NCBI RefSeq assembly: GCF_026262505.1
Contig: NC_067206.1
Coordinates: 15,186,205 to 15,250,204 of the forward strand
DNA: 64,000 nucleotides
Source of the DNA: Trichomonas vaginalis G3
Taxonomy: Eukaryota > Parabasalia > Trichomonadida > Trichomonadidae
Direction of reading: 5' to 3'
The position numbers and the translations under genes are program-made. Every line of letters starts with the position of its first letter. Position 1 is the stretch's first letter. Below are positions 19,701 through 32,326 of the stretch, piece by piece. The notes below the pieces were generated by a model. The model did no database searches. It was not told the origin of the DNA and saw only the letters and a program-made list of their open reading frames with translations.

Positions 19701-22700
19701 TCGTAACTTTAAAGCACACGTTCTTCTATTAATGATGATCCAGATTTCACATACCTATTTTTCGTCCACCTTCGCATCCTTTACGAACCAGTGATCCTGG
19801 ATATGACGCTAAACGAAGATATATAGAGACAAAATTAGCTAAATACAAGGAACCTAAGGATCCAAGGACTGGAGAAGTAAAGGAATCACATGTCAAGATA
19901 AATAAGCTTTACAAAGTAGTTGAAGAATTGGAGAAACGATCTAATGAGATTAACGCTGAGAAGAAAAAGGAGTACCAAATATGAACAAACTAGATAAGAA
20001 TTAAGAATATAGAGGATTGGCGAATACATCGAGCGTTCTAATAAAGGAAGTAGAAAAACGACAAAAGCTGCAGAAAATGATTCATGATGAATTACTGTTA
20101 GGTGAATTTTCTATAAAACAAAGACAGAGTAACTTAATGGGTGAGGCTTATTATTTGGAGAATTGGTATAATGAGAGGTTAAAACAAATGTCGACTCCAA
20201 CACCAACTCCTACACCTACTCCTACAGTAGCTCCAACACAACTCCCACTCCTGAACCAACACAGCTCCAACGCCAACTCTACAGTAGCTCCAAGCCAACT
20301 CTGACACCAACTGCTCACGCAGGTTCCTCCACCAATGTCGAGTAGTCATGGTATAACATTAAAATAAACCAACACCTACACCAAAAATAACTCCTGTATC
20401 ACATCCTAGTACAACTAACCCAGTATCTGATTCAAATCAAGCGGAAAGATCACAGGTTCTTAAAAGAGCTAATACACCAACTGCTTCCCTATTAGAACAC
20501 CAGAGCCAACTCCAAGAATCACAAAGGCGCCAACACCTTCACCGACTGTTGAACCAACTCCCCAACCATCTCCAACTCCATCTCCGACACCTACAAAAGC
20601 ACTACTCCATCTCCAACTCCATCACCGACACCTCAAAGACATCATCTCCAACCCATACTCCACAGCTCAACAAGACACCTCGTCAACCAGCTGAACCAAC
20701 TGATGCAGAATCTATTCAAAATTGGTTAGACGAAGAAAAAGCGAAAAGAAAAAGGCTGCAATTGATGCTGCACTAGATAAAACACACACACCACAGACAC
20801 TTGGTGTTACATGTTAAAGAAAGACAACATTCAAAGACAAGAACGTGCATTGAGTGTTGCCAGAGAACAAGCACAAGAAGAGAAGAAAATAGTTGAAGGA
20901 GAAGCTTCAAATAGAGGTGTCCAGGAACTTCAAAGGATCAAACTATCCAGCAGAGAAAGCCTCGAGTGATAATGTTGTCTCAAGAGCTACTGATTTTAGT
21001 TACCCATGGTATTCTAACTGGTGCAACAGCTGTTGGGTAGTGCTATTGGAACCAGTGTTGACACTGTTGTTGATACTGTAAGAACTGTTACAAATCCTAC
21101 ACCTGAAGATAGGAAGGAAGAATTTCTTACTCTTAATACAAAGGCAAAACCAGGGATATGGATTGGTCGTGGAATTTTAAATGCTGGTAGTGCTATTGGC
21201 AATGGTGCTTCAGCGGTAGGGGATGGCTCGGAGAACAGCAACATCAACCGCAAATGGAATACTAACAGGTGCCAAATCACTTGGTAATTGGGCTGATGAT
21301 AAGTATACAAATATTATGAAGAAAAAGCTCGTAAGGCTAAGGAAGAAGCTGAACGAAAGAAGCGAAAGAAGAAGACTGAACGTAAAAACTAGAGAGCTAA
21401 GAAGAAAGAAAAAGCTCTAAGGCTAAGGAAGAAGCTGAACGAAAGCAAAGAAGAAGCTGAACGTAAAGAACTAGAGGAACTTAAGAAGAAAGAAAAGCTC
21501 GTAAGGCTAAGAAGAAGCTGAAGAAGCGAAAGAATGAAGGCGAAACTAAGGAAGAAGAAAAAGCTAAGGTAAGAGAGCTAGAAAGGCGAAAGAGTGACGA
21601 AAGAACTAGACTTAAAAGAACTCGAGCTATAGAACAAAGTAAAACGGAAGAAGCTGTGGTAAGAAAGGCGAAAGCAGCAACACCATCGCCAACTCCATCT
21701 CCCCATCTCCTCTCTTCACCATCACAACCCATCCCATCTCATCTCCTTCACCATCAATAGCGGCTCCTGTGAGACAATTTGGTGCATGGTGCTTGATTTT
21801 CAAAGATGCTGCACAAGGAATTGGAAAGGAACTGAAGAAACAAACATTAGGTACAATAGAGCGTTTTGGTAATCTTACGGATTACACAATTAGATCAGCT
21901 GCTAATCTTTTATATAACCAGACTACTGATAACGGTACTGATGAATTGGCTGTAAACGGACTAGCATCAATTAAGAAATCAGCAGAAGATAAATACGATG
22001 AATGGAAAAAGAAATATTAAGGGTGAATATAATAAGTATGCATATCCTGAAGAACATATGAAGTTAGAGCTTACCAGACTAAGATCAAAATCTGGTAATG
22101 AAACAACAAATACTACAACGCAAACGACGAAAGCTGACAGAAAGATTGATGACACTCCTACTCCAACTCCTGCAATGGCGAACATCACAACAATTGCTCC
22201 AAGAGTTCCAACAGGAAGAAGGTATATCAGGAAATGTTTCAACTACTCATAACATTACTGAAGCAGCTAATGTTTCAGCAGTTGAGCAACTGTTGTTAAT
22301 GTAACTCAGGAAAACGCTACTGAAACATCAACACCAAGACAGGATGTAAATAATGAACGTCCAGAAGTTAAGGAGGTTGCAAAAGCATACCTGGAGAAAA
22401 TACTACAACAAGTTCTAAGCAGAAAGCATCTCAATTCAGACAAAACACATCTCCAACTCCTGAAGCATCAGTTCCTCCAGCAATGTGGAAATATACCTTC
22501 AGTATCACCATGGCAGAAATTTTATGGATTGTTAAAGGAGCGAATAATTTTATAAGCGCTTTTCATTCAAAAGAGTTGAAGAATTCAACTGATGGTCAAA
22601 AAAAGGAATATTATGTAAAGAACCATATGAAATTCCTAAGACTCTAATATAATGGTTGAACTTATATTAGAGTCTGGTACTCAATCTCAACATAAATAGT

Positions 22701-22920
22701 TTACGTGACAGAATTTTTTGACACGTAAAGTTTACATTTTAATGGAAGCGAACAACAAAGCTCCTGCTAGTGAATAAAGGTTAGTTTACATATGAACGTT
22801 TATTTTTACACATATATGCGTACATATGCGCGCCCGTATGGTGTCAGTTTTCTGTCACTTTTTTATTGTGTCGGTGACTGTAGCTGTAGGCTACAGGCGA
22901 CGCACAATGTATACTGTACT
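16789..22920 (+). mobile_element. Maverick copy 2: broken fold-back derivative
   Basis: 6.1 kb. From 16789 it follows the left part of copy 3, including the shared deletion next to the terminal repeat, through the 356-residue gene, ATPase, small glycine-rich gene and the repeat proteins. At about 22548 it turns into an inverted copy of copy 3's own first 370 bases, so both ends carry the same terminal sequence. It is heavily broken, with dozens of breaks, and no long gene survives. Differences from its siblings are mostly single-base length changes, which could be decay or uncorrected sequencing error. Confidence 0.85.
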
Positions 22921-23220
22921 TTGAAAAGCAGAAATTTTCAAAGTTCATGTCCAACAGAATATCACACGGATTTACACAATATGGAAATACAATAAATCAA
23001 ACTTCTCAACAATGATAACAGTATATAGAAAATGTGTCTTAAAATTGATTTAGGTCTTATTTTTTTTTTGACATATAGACAACATAAATACCCGAAAATT
23101 AGTTTATGTATGAAATTGAAGTGTAGTATAACGGTTAAAACTGCCGAGTTGGCTTTATTTTTGGGGATCCAAGTTCGATGCAGTACATTTAATTTTTTTT
23201 ATTTATTTATTTAGTTTTCA
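22921..23220. other. Non-Maverick DNA, no gene recognised
   Basis: It lies between the end of copy 2 and a TTAA-flanked element. A tRNA-like box pair at 23120-23200 was examined and rejected. No open frame of note. Confidence 0.5.
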
Positions 23221-23224
23221 TTAA

Positions 23225-24980
23225 GGGTCCACTGTAAGGCCAAATAAGGCCTATCGTCATCCCAAAAATATTGCTCAAGATGGTGTTTTACTAAGGCCCA
23301 AAACTTAAAAAAACACAAAAAAATTAACTTTACTCTTTTGAGATCCTTATCAGATATGCATCAATTTGATGCAGTATCGCAGTTCAAATCTGATTTTTTA
23401 ATGTAGATGTACTCTAACATTCTTGAAAAAATGCAAAATGGTATTAATTAAGCTTTTCATTTCTGTATCATACACGAAACAAAATCGTTCATTATACTAA
23501 ATTTATCAAAGTTTGATTAATGAAAAAATAATATCTAAATTTTTACATTTAGTCGGCTATTGATATGGTTAATATTAAATCTTGTAAAAATTGGCATTAT
23601 CCAGAATAATACCCACTAAAATACACATTTTTAAGGGTCCACTGTAAGGCCAAATAAGGCCTATCGTCATCCCAAAAATATTGCTCAAGATAGTGTTTTA
23701 CTAAGGCCCAAAACTTAAAAAAACACAAAAAATTAACTTTACTCTTTTGAGATCCTTATCAGATATGCAACAATTTGATGCAGTATCGCAATTCGAATCC
23801 GATTTTTTAATGTAGATGTACTCTAACATTCTTGAAAAAATGCAAAATGGTATTAATTAAGCTTTCATTTCTGTATCATACACGAAACAAAATCATTTAT
23901 TATACTAAAATTTATCAAAGTTTGAATAATGAAAAAAATAATATCTAAATTTTTACATTGAGTCGGCTATTGATATGGTCAATATTAAATCGTTTAAAAA
24001 TGGGCATTGGCCAGAACAAGTTCATCGAGTCGAAGATTTGGTTGTACACCACTTGTATGTGCCGGATACCATTGTGTCAAATTTTTTCTGAATTAACTTT
24101 AAAAGTACTAAGTAAGATCATGAGATATAGCAATATATGTTTAAACCAACTTATATTTTGGTTGTACACCACTTGTATGTGCCGGATACCATTGTGTCAA
24201 ATTTTTTCTGAAATTAACTTTAAAAGTACTAAGTAAGATCATGAGATATAGCAATATATGTTTAAAACTAACTTATATTTTGGTTGTACACCACTTGTAT
24301 GTGCCGGATACCATTGTGTCAAATTTTTTCTGAAATTAACTTTAAAAGTACTAAGTAAGATCATGAGATATAGCAATATAGTTTTAAACTAACTTATATT
24401 TTGGTTGTACACCACTTGTATGTGCCGGATACCATTGTGTCAAATTTTTTCTGAAATTAACTTTAAAAGTACTAAGTAAGATCATGAGATATAGCAATAT
24501 ATGTTTAAACCAACTTATATTTTGGTTGTACACCACTTGTATGTGCCGGATACCATTGTGTCAAATTTTTTCTGAAATTAACTTTAAAAGTACTAAGTAA
24601 GATCATTTATTTTTTGCATAATATAATGCCAATATGGTTTCTTTTGATTTTATTTCATTTATAAGCAAATCAGATTTACCCAAAAACTCCACTCCATAAG
24701 CGTTCATTTGCTAAATTAAAAAGTGACAATGGGCTAGTCTGTCCCTTTCTCAAAAAATTCGAAAAAAATCATGTTCTTATAAAACTCACTGATTTTGCAA
24801 TTTTTATGAGATTTGAAGTGATAGAATATATTACCATCTTATTGAAACATATGCTTCATTGTTGTATTCACATAATATTAATCAGAACACTAGGAAAAGT
24901 GGATTTTCGAAAATGACGATAATGATTATTTGCAAATCGCCTCTCAATTTTGAGAGACTTTCAATTTTTACAGTGGACCC
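23225..24980. mobile_element. TTAA-flanked non-autonomous DNA transposon
   Basis: It is flanked by TTAA on both sides (23221-23224 and 24981-24984) and starts GGGTCCACTGTAA with the exact inverted form TTACAGTGGACCC at its end. TTAA duplications are made by piggyBac and Kolobok transposases, and the GGG start fits Kolobok better. The left 410 bases are tandemly doubled (23221 and 23631), so two left ends are present. Inside lies a 121-bp tandem array (24041-24606) and, at about 24718-24754, an end-like sequence GTGACA to TGTCCCTTTCTC related to the Mutator-like MITE at 54573-55662. No coding capacity. Confidence 0.75.
24041..24606 (+). repeat. Tandem repeat, about 4.7 units of 120-122 bp
   Basis: Units begin GTTGTACACCACTTGTATG at 24041, 24161, 24283, 24404 and 24525. 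They are nearly identical. Part of the unit (CATTGTGTCAAATTTTTTC) resembles the 121-bp unit at 54990-55490 (CATTTGTCAGATTTTCCC), suggesting distant common origin. Confidence 0.9.
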
Positions 24981-25036
24981 TTAATGGATGAATTTAGGGT
25001 TGTTAGATTCCCGACGATAGGTGTCTTGGAAGATTT

Positions 25037-25813
25037 GCCTGGTGTCATCATAGTGTCTTTAAATCAAAAATTTTATTTTGGAGTTAGTTTTATTGATTTT
25101 TCAATAAAAAACATTTCTAAAACAAGAAAATAAAACGATAAAATATTTATATTTTATATAAGGATCTTATATATTTAAAATAAATATCATTTTATTTTTT
25201 TCATTGGTGTTTGTCAAACCATAATACACTATTCAAAAATTCAATGTGTCTTGCGGTTTCAAAAGACACCTTCAAATTGAACGATAGCACAAACACTATT
25301 GAATTTTACCCATTTTATTTAGTTTTTACCCTTTTTATTTTTAAGAATTAATGACTGAAACAGCCGTTTTGCTATGACCTCAATCACTTTTATTAAGGGT
25401 TTCGTTTTGCGAAAAAAACGTACAATACGCAATTTCGCTAAAAAAACATTTAGCTAGCAATTTCGACCTTTGACTCCACTCAAGACGTCACTTTTTAATT
25501 TTGCGGTATCATATTTTTGGAAAATCTTTATGAATATTATATAAAAAGTCTCTTTAATATCTATATTTCATATTTTTATCGATTTTTAAAGTTTTTGCGA
25601 AAAGTATTCAATTATTTTTGCTATTTGGTCGGGTAAATGTCAGATTTGCGACATTTTCTGATATGATATTCAGATTCTACGTTGATAATAATGCTTATAG
25701 AACCCTCTTGCTATTGTGTCAAAATTGCGAAACCGATAGCAAAAATATCTCGCAATATCAAAATTGAGATATTGAGTGAATTATGCATTATAGAGATTAA
25801 AAATCTGATTTGT
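25037..25813 (+). repeat. Segment R, second copy
   Basis: Direct repeat of 16010-16788. It joins copy 3's left end at the same point as in copy 2, so the R-Maverick junction itself was duplicated. No gene seen. Confidence 0.85.
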
Positions 25814-26036
25814 GAGTACAGTATACATTGTGCGTCGCCTGTAGCCTACAGCTACAGTCACCGACACAATGAAAAAGTGACAGAAAACTGACACCATACG
25901 GGCGCGCATATGTACGCATATATGTGTAAAAATAAACGTTCATATGTAAACTAACCTTTATTCACTAGCAGGAGCTTTGTTGTTCGCTTCCATTAAAATG
26001 TAAACTTTACGTGTCAAAAAAATTCTGTCACGTAAA

Positions 26037-27104
26037 CTATTTATGTTGAGATTGAGTACCAGACTCTAATATAAGTTCAACATTATATTAGAGTCTTTAG
26101 GAATTTCATATGGTTCTTTTACATAATATTCCTTTTTTTGACCATCAGTTGATTCTTCAACTCTTTTGAATGAAAAGCGCTTATAAAACTCAAACACGAG
26201 TGCATCTTTATAACCAGTGATATCGTAAAATTTTGGTGGCACAAGCTGTTCATTCACATTACATATAAATTGTTTGTTATCATGAGCAATATTACTCAAC
26301 GTTACTAAAGGCTCAAGGAGAGGATTTATTCTTATCTGATAACCGACAAATTTATATGTTGGTTTGCCCTTTCGCTCAAGGATAAACCTGATATTCGCTA
26401 TAGTTATGAAAAGCTCATCAAAGTACTTATATGTTTTTTTATCTTTATCATTTTCGTCAGTGAATCTGCTATGGTAAAACTATAATATACATGCATTCGC
26501 GAGATATATTTTTTTTCCCATAAGTCTAAAAATTTTGCTTTCGATGGAATTACTTTTTGCGTGAATGTTCTACCATGGTCATCTTCCCAAACAAGCTCTG
26601 GTTTTCTTGATGTTGTGTCTGTTTCAGTGGTTTCTAATAACGCAGTGATGAAATCCAACACATCTCCTAGGGACATGTCATATTTATAATTCAAGGCATT
26701 TTTTTCTATACTACTGTATGAAGGTAATGTTATGATTGGTGATGTACCTTTTCTTAATACATTCAATTTATTTTCATTTGAATCATAGTAACAATCAACA
26801 AATTCTCTACTTGCCTCAGTCATTTTTTCCATAAGACCTTCATTCAACTCCTGTGTAGTCATGTTGGGTTTTATGTAATATCTCATGTCAAACCTTTTTT
26901 TCACTGATTTTGATGAATCTGTCATTTCTAATGGAATAGCAAGAAACTCAAAGTCTGGATGCTCAAGACTTATCTTTCTTATCTCAGAGCTTTTGACGCA
27001 GGATATTCAATGAAGTCTCTCGGTAATTTATATGAGACTGTATTACCACTTATCGTGCCATCATTCATAACATGTTCATAGTATAATCCATCATATTTAG
27101 ACAT
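26037..27104 (-). pseudogene. Broken copy of the 356-residue Maverick protein gene
   Basis: It corresponds to 7975-9045 in order and position, divergent from the ATPase. It is broken, with about three breaks, and otherwise almost identical to the copy-1 gene. Confidence 0.8.
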
Positions 27105-27122
27105 TTTATATGTAACTAAAAG

Positions 27123-28022
27123 ATGGAGAAAGTTATTAATCAAGTAGATAAGATTCTTCATGATGGAGCACGTAAGAATAGTAAAGAACTAAACAATGCA
27201 CTCATTATGCCATTTTCTGATGATTATCCATTTTGTACTAATGGTGTTTATTTCTACTGCGGTAAGATGGGTTCAGGTAAGACATATGGTGTTATTCGTC
27301 ATATAATGATAACAGACCGCTTCACTAATACTCCATATTATGACTCAATAGTTATCTCAGCAACATCAGGAACAATGGATAAAACAGCGAAGACATTTAT
27401 GAGTCAAGTTAAAGCACCAGTACTGAAAAAGGATGATAAAGAACTTATGCCTTATTTAATGAAGAACGTTAAGATGAAAGCAAAGTATTACGCTATTGTT
27501 GAGTTCGTTCAAAGTAAGTTCGAAAAAATTTCAGAGGAGATGGAACACATCTTAACAAAGCATCAACTAAGGAAACCTGATGGAAAGTTTGAGTATAAGA
27601 AGATTGCAATATATGTTGTAAAGAAGTTGAACAAATATCCTTTCACAAAGTATCCCAGTAATTCTCTATTAGTGTTAGACGATTATGGTGGTCATGACTT
27701 ATTGAATGACCCACGTTCACCATTAGCGAACTTCATCACTAAGGTCAGACATTATAACTATACTGTTGTCATCATGTGTCAAACATGGAGACATATATGT
27801 TTAAACATTAAGAGACTATGCACTGACTTCGTTATCTTTCAAGGTTATTCTATGAGAGACTTTCAGTCAATGATTGAACAGTCAGGAGCAACAGAAGATT
27901 GGGAAGAGTTATGGAACAAATACAAAGAGCTACCAACACCTCGTTCATATATGGAAGTTCATATAGTTGCAGGAAAGACGGACTTTAAAGAAGTTAAGCA
28001 ACAAAAGATGACATTATTTTAA
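27123..28022 (+). CDS. Maverick packaging ATPase, second intact copy
   Basis: 299 residues, same protein as at 9064-9963, with Walker A GKMGSGKT and Walker B LLVLDDYGG. It looks whole, unlike its neighbours on both sides. The same 18-base spacer separates it from the divergent gene. As the sequence matches copy 1 so closely, intactness may reflect only a very young duplication. Confidence 0.9.
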   Translation: MEKVINQVDKILHDGARKNSKELNNALIMPFSDDYPFCTNGVYFYCGKMGSGKTYGVIRHIMITDRFTNTPYYDSIVISATSGTMDKTAKTFMSQVKAPVLKKDDKELMPYLMKNVKMKAKYYAIVEFVQSKFEKISEEMEHILTKHQLRKPDGKFEYKKIAIYVVKKLNKYPFTKYPSNSLLVLDDYGGHDLLNDPRSPLANFITKVRHYNYTVVIMCQTWRHICLNIKRLCTDFVIFQGYSMRDFQSMIEQSGATEDWEELWNKYKELPTPRSYMEVHIVAGKTDFKEVKQQKMTLF

Positions 28023-28032
28023 GAAGAAATAA

Positions 28033-28439
28033 ATGGGTTTTGGCGATTATGTTAAAGCTGGATGGGGTATGGTGAAAAAAAATCCTGGTCTTGTAATAGG
28101 TGCTGGATTTAACATTGCTAACAACTTTTCCCTCAAGTTGGTCAAGTCGGTGGTGTTATCGGTAGTCTTGGTGAAAGAATTGCAAAAACTACATTAGGTG
28201 AAGATAATGCATTAACGAAGAATCTTAAAGCATTCAATAAAGCTCTTGGTGGTGACTTCAGTAGAGACAAGCCTGTTGAAACACCTATAGTTCAACCTCA
28301 ACAAACTATTGACAACAATAAGTATAACGCATACATTGGAGGAGCTATTTGGAACAATCATAAGCCATTAGTTCAGTCAGTACGTGTACTATCAGACATG
28401 CCATGGATTAATGCTATTAGTGGCACTATACGCAGATAA
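28033..28439 (+). pseudogene. Broken copy of the small glycine-rich Maverick protein gene
   Basis: It corresponds to 9974-10378. It is broken, about one break. Confidence 0.7.
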
Positions 28440-28459
28440 TATATTTTTATGAGGTTTAA

Positions 28460-31400
28460 ATGAGTGAACAAGAGAGGAAACTCATTGATGAACGAGTTAA
28501 GAAATGGGAGAATGAACGTCCGATAATTCGTACCATAATTAGCGATCAAAAGTTCAAGCAGCATACATTTGATTTTTTGCGCGATATATATAATGATCTT
28601 GCTTTTGATTACAATGCTAGGCAATACTTTGAGAAAGAATATGTTCAAAAAGGTCGTATTAATTTCCCAATGAGAAGAGAAGGCTTTTTGATTACATCAA
28701 CATATACAGCACGTGGTAGAGACCCTTTTACAGACGCGGTTCGTAACTTTAAAGCACGTTCTTCTTATTAATGATGATCCAGATTTTCTACATACCTTAT
28801 TTTCGTCCACCTTCGCATCCTTTACGAACCAGTGATCCTGGATATGACGCTAAACGAAGATATATAGAGACGAAATTAGCTAAATACAAGGAACCTAAGG
28901 ATCCAAGGACTGGAGAAGTAAAGGAATCACATGTCAAGATAAATAAGCTTTACAAAGTAGTTGAAGAATTGGAGAAACGATCTAATGAGATTAACGCTGA
29001 GAAGAAAAAGGAAGTACCAAATATGAACAAACTAGATAAGATGATTAAGGAATATAGAGGATTGGCGAATACATCGAGCGTTCTAATAAAGGAAGTAGAA
29101 AACACGACAAAGCTGCAGAAAATGATTCATGATGAATTACTGTTAGGTGAATTTTCTATAAACAAAGACAGAGTAACTTAATGGGTGAGGCTTATTATTT
29201 GGAGAATTGGTATAATGAGAGGTTAAAACAAATGTCGACTCCAACACCAACTCCTACACCTACTCCTACAGTAGCTCCAACACCAACTCCCACTCCTGAA
29301 CCAACAGTAGCTCCAACGCCAACTCCTACAGTAGCTCCAACGCCAACTCTGACACCAACTGCTCACGCAGGTCCTCCACCAATGTCGAGTAGTCATGGTA
29401 TAACATTAAATAAACCAACACCTACACCAAAAATAACTCCTGTATCACATCCTAGTACAACTAACCCAGTATCTGATTCAAATCAAGCGGAAAGATCACA
29501 GGTTCTTAAAAGAGCTAATACACCAACTGCTTCCCCTATTAGAACACCAGAGCCAACTCCAAGAATCACAAAGGCGCCAACACCTTCACCGACTGTTGAA
29601 CCAACAGTACTCCAACTCCATCTCCAACTCCATCACCGACACCTACAAAAGCACCTACTCCATCTCCAACTCCATCACCGACACCTACAAAAGCACCTAC
29701 TCCATCTCCAACTCCGACTAAAGCTCCGACACGTCTCCAACACCAACTAAAGCTCCAACACCGTCTCCAACTCCAGCTGAACCAACTGATGCAGAATCTA
29801 TTCAAAATTGGTTAGACGAAGAAAAGCGAAAAGAAAAGGCTGCAATTGATGCTGCACTAGATAAAAACACACCACCACAGACACTTGGTGGTTACATGTT
29901 AAAGAAAGACAACATTCAAAGACAAGAACGTGCATTGAGTGTTGCCAGAGAACAAGCACAAGAAGAGAAGAAAATAGTTGAAGGAGAAGCTTCAAATAGA
30001 GGTGGTCCAGGAACTTACAAAGGATCAAACTATCCAGCAGAGAAAGCCTCGAGTGATAATGTTGTCTCAAGAGCTACTGATTTAGTTACCCATGGTATTC
30101 TAACTGGTGCAACAGCTGTTGGTAGTGCTATTGGAACCAGTGTTGACACTGTTGTTGATACTGTAAGAACTGTTACAAATCCTACACCTGAAGATAGGAA
30201 GGAAGAATTTCTTACTCTTAATACAAAGGCAAAACCAGGGATATGGATTGGTCGTGGAATTTTAAATGCTGGTAGTGCTATTGGCAATGGTGCTTCAGCG
30301 GTAGGGGGATGGCTCGGAAGAACAGCAACATCAACCGCAAATGGAATACTAACAGGTGCCAAATCACTTGGTAATTGGGCTGATGATAAGTATACAAAAT
30401 ATTATGAAGAAAAAGCTCGTAAGGCTAAGGAAGAAGCTGAACGAAAGGCGAAAGAAAGAAGAAGCTGAACGTAAAGAACTAGAGGAGCTTAAGAAGAAAG
30501 AAAAAGCTCGTAAGGCTAAGGAAGAAGCTGAACGAAAGGCGAAAGAAGAAGCTGAACGTAAAGAACTAGAGGAGCTTAAGAAGAAAGAAAAAGCTCGTAA
30601 GGCTAAGGAAGAAGCTGAACGAAAGGCGAAAGAAGAAGCTGAACGTAAAGAACTAGAGGAGCTTAAGAAGAAAGAAAAAGCTCGTAAGGCTAAGGAAGAA
30701 GCTGAACGAAAGGCGAAAGAAGAAGCTGAACGTAAAGAACTAGAGGAACTTAAGAAGAAAGAAAAAGCTCGTAAGGCTAAGGAAGAAGCAGATAGAAAGG
30801 CGAAAGAAGAAGCAGATAGAAAGGCTAAGGAAGAAGCTGATAGAAAGGCGAAAGCAGCAACACCATCGCCAACTCCATCTCCTTCACCATCTCCATCTCC
30901 TTCACCATCACCAACTCCATCGCCATCTCCATCTCCTTCACCATCAATAGCGGCTCCTGTGAGACAATTTGGTGCATGGGGTGCTGATTTAGTCAAAGAT
31001 GCTGCACAAGGAATTGGAAAGGAACTGAAGAACACAACATTAGGTACAATAGAGCGTTTTGGTAATCTTACGGATTACACAATTAGATCAGCTGCTAATC
31101 TTTTATATAACCAGACTACTGATAACGGTACTGATGAATTGGCTGTAAACGGACTAGCATCAATTAAGAAATCAGCAGAAGATAAATACGATGAATGGAA
31201 AAAGAATATTAAGGGTGAATATAATAAGTATGCATATCCTGAAGAACATATGAAGTTAGAGCTTACCAGACTAAGATCAAAATATGGTAATGAAACAACA
31301 AATACTACAACGCAAACGACGAAAGCTGACAGAAAGATTGATGACACTCCTACTCCAACTCCTGCAATGGCGAACATCACAACAATTGCTCCAAGAGTTC

Positions 31401-32093
31401 CAACAGGAGAAGGTATATCAGAAATGTTTCAACTACTCATAACATTACTGAAGCAGCTAATGTTTCAGCAGTTGAGCAACCTGTTGTTAATGTAACTCAG
31501 GAAAACGCTACTGAAACATCAACACCAAGACAGGATGTAAATAATGAACGTCCAGAAGTTAAGGAGGTTGCAAAAGCATACCTGGAGAAAAATACTACAC
31601 AAGTTCTTGAAGCAGAAAAGCATCTCAATTCAGACAAAACACCATCTCCAACTCCTGAAGCATCAGTTCCTCCAGCAATTGGTGGAAATATACCTTCAGT
31701 ATCACCATGGCAGAAATTTTATGGATTGTTTAAAGGAGCGAATAAGGTAATGGATGCTGCTGAGAATCTCCAAAAGTTCAAGAATGAAGTCGCAACTGGT
31801 GCAAAGGAAATAGAAGAGAATGATAAACAAGCTGCTGAATTAGCTAAACAACAAGCTGAAGCAACTAAACAAGCAGCAGCTCCTAAACAATCTATATCTA
31901 AGTCTCAAAGACAAGGTCCTGACCCAAGTGCTAAAGTCAAACAGAATCCAACACCACCTGCAGCAGAGAAGTCCAAGAAGGACAAGGACAAGAAGAAGGA
32001 TAAATCAAAGAAGGACAAGGACAAGAAGAAAGATAAGGATAAGAAAAAATCGTCAAAAATAAAAAACATAAAAATTTATCCAGTAAGAAATGA
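28460..32093 (+). pseudogene. Broken copies of the Pro-Thr and Lys-rich repeat protein genes
   Basis: This region corresponds to 10399-13867 of copy 1. It is broken, with about half a dozen breaks, leaving several open stretches. Repeat numbers differ from copy 1: the 87-bp coiled-coil unit occurs four times here against two, and the PTPTKAP region is longer. The repeat tracts are evidently expanding and contracting. Confidence 0.75.
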
Positions 32094-32326
32094 GTCAAGT
32101 CATTAAAGCATCAACTAAACAAAAGTGGTTAACTGAATATATAAAAGATGGTAAGGTTCCTGATGGATATTATGTACATACAATGAAAGACGGACGTGTA
32201 CAGTTCCGTAAAGTCAAGCAACCTCTCAATGATGAACAGATCAGAAGGAAGATCTCATTGTATGAAACAAAAATAAAGGACTTACAAGCTAAACTCGAAA
32301 CCCACGATACTTCTCAAGAAAACTAG
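32090..32326 (+). CDS. Maverick small basic protein, second copy
   Basis: 78 residues, same protein as at 13864-14100, with the YYVxxMKxGxVQxRK core also found in the paralog at 46867-47316. It looks whole and lies convergent to the integrase copy. Confidence 0.65.
   Translation: MSQVIKASTKQKWLTEYIKDGKVPDGYYVHTMKDGRVQFRKVKQPLNDEQIRRKISLYETKIKDLQAKLETHDTSQEN

Noticed and set aside
23120-23200. tRNA-like boxes (GTATAACGGTTA and AGTTCGATGC)
   Set aside because: The A box is good and the B box is partial, but no acceptable anticodon or T stem could be paired. At best a relic.
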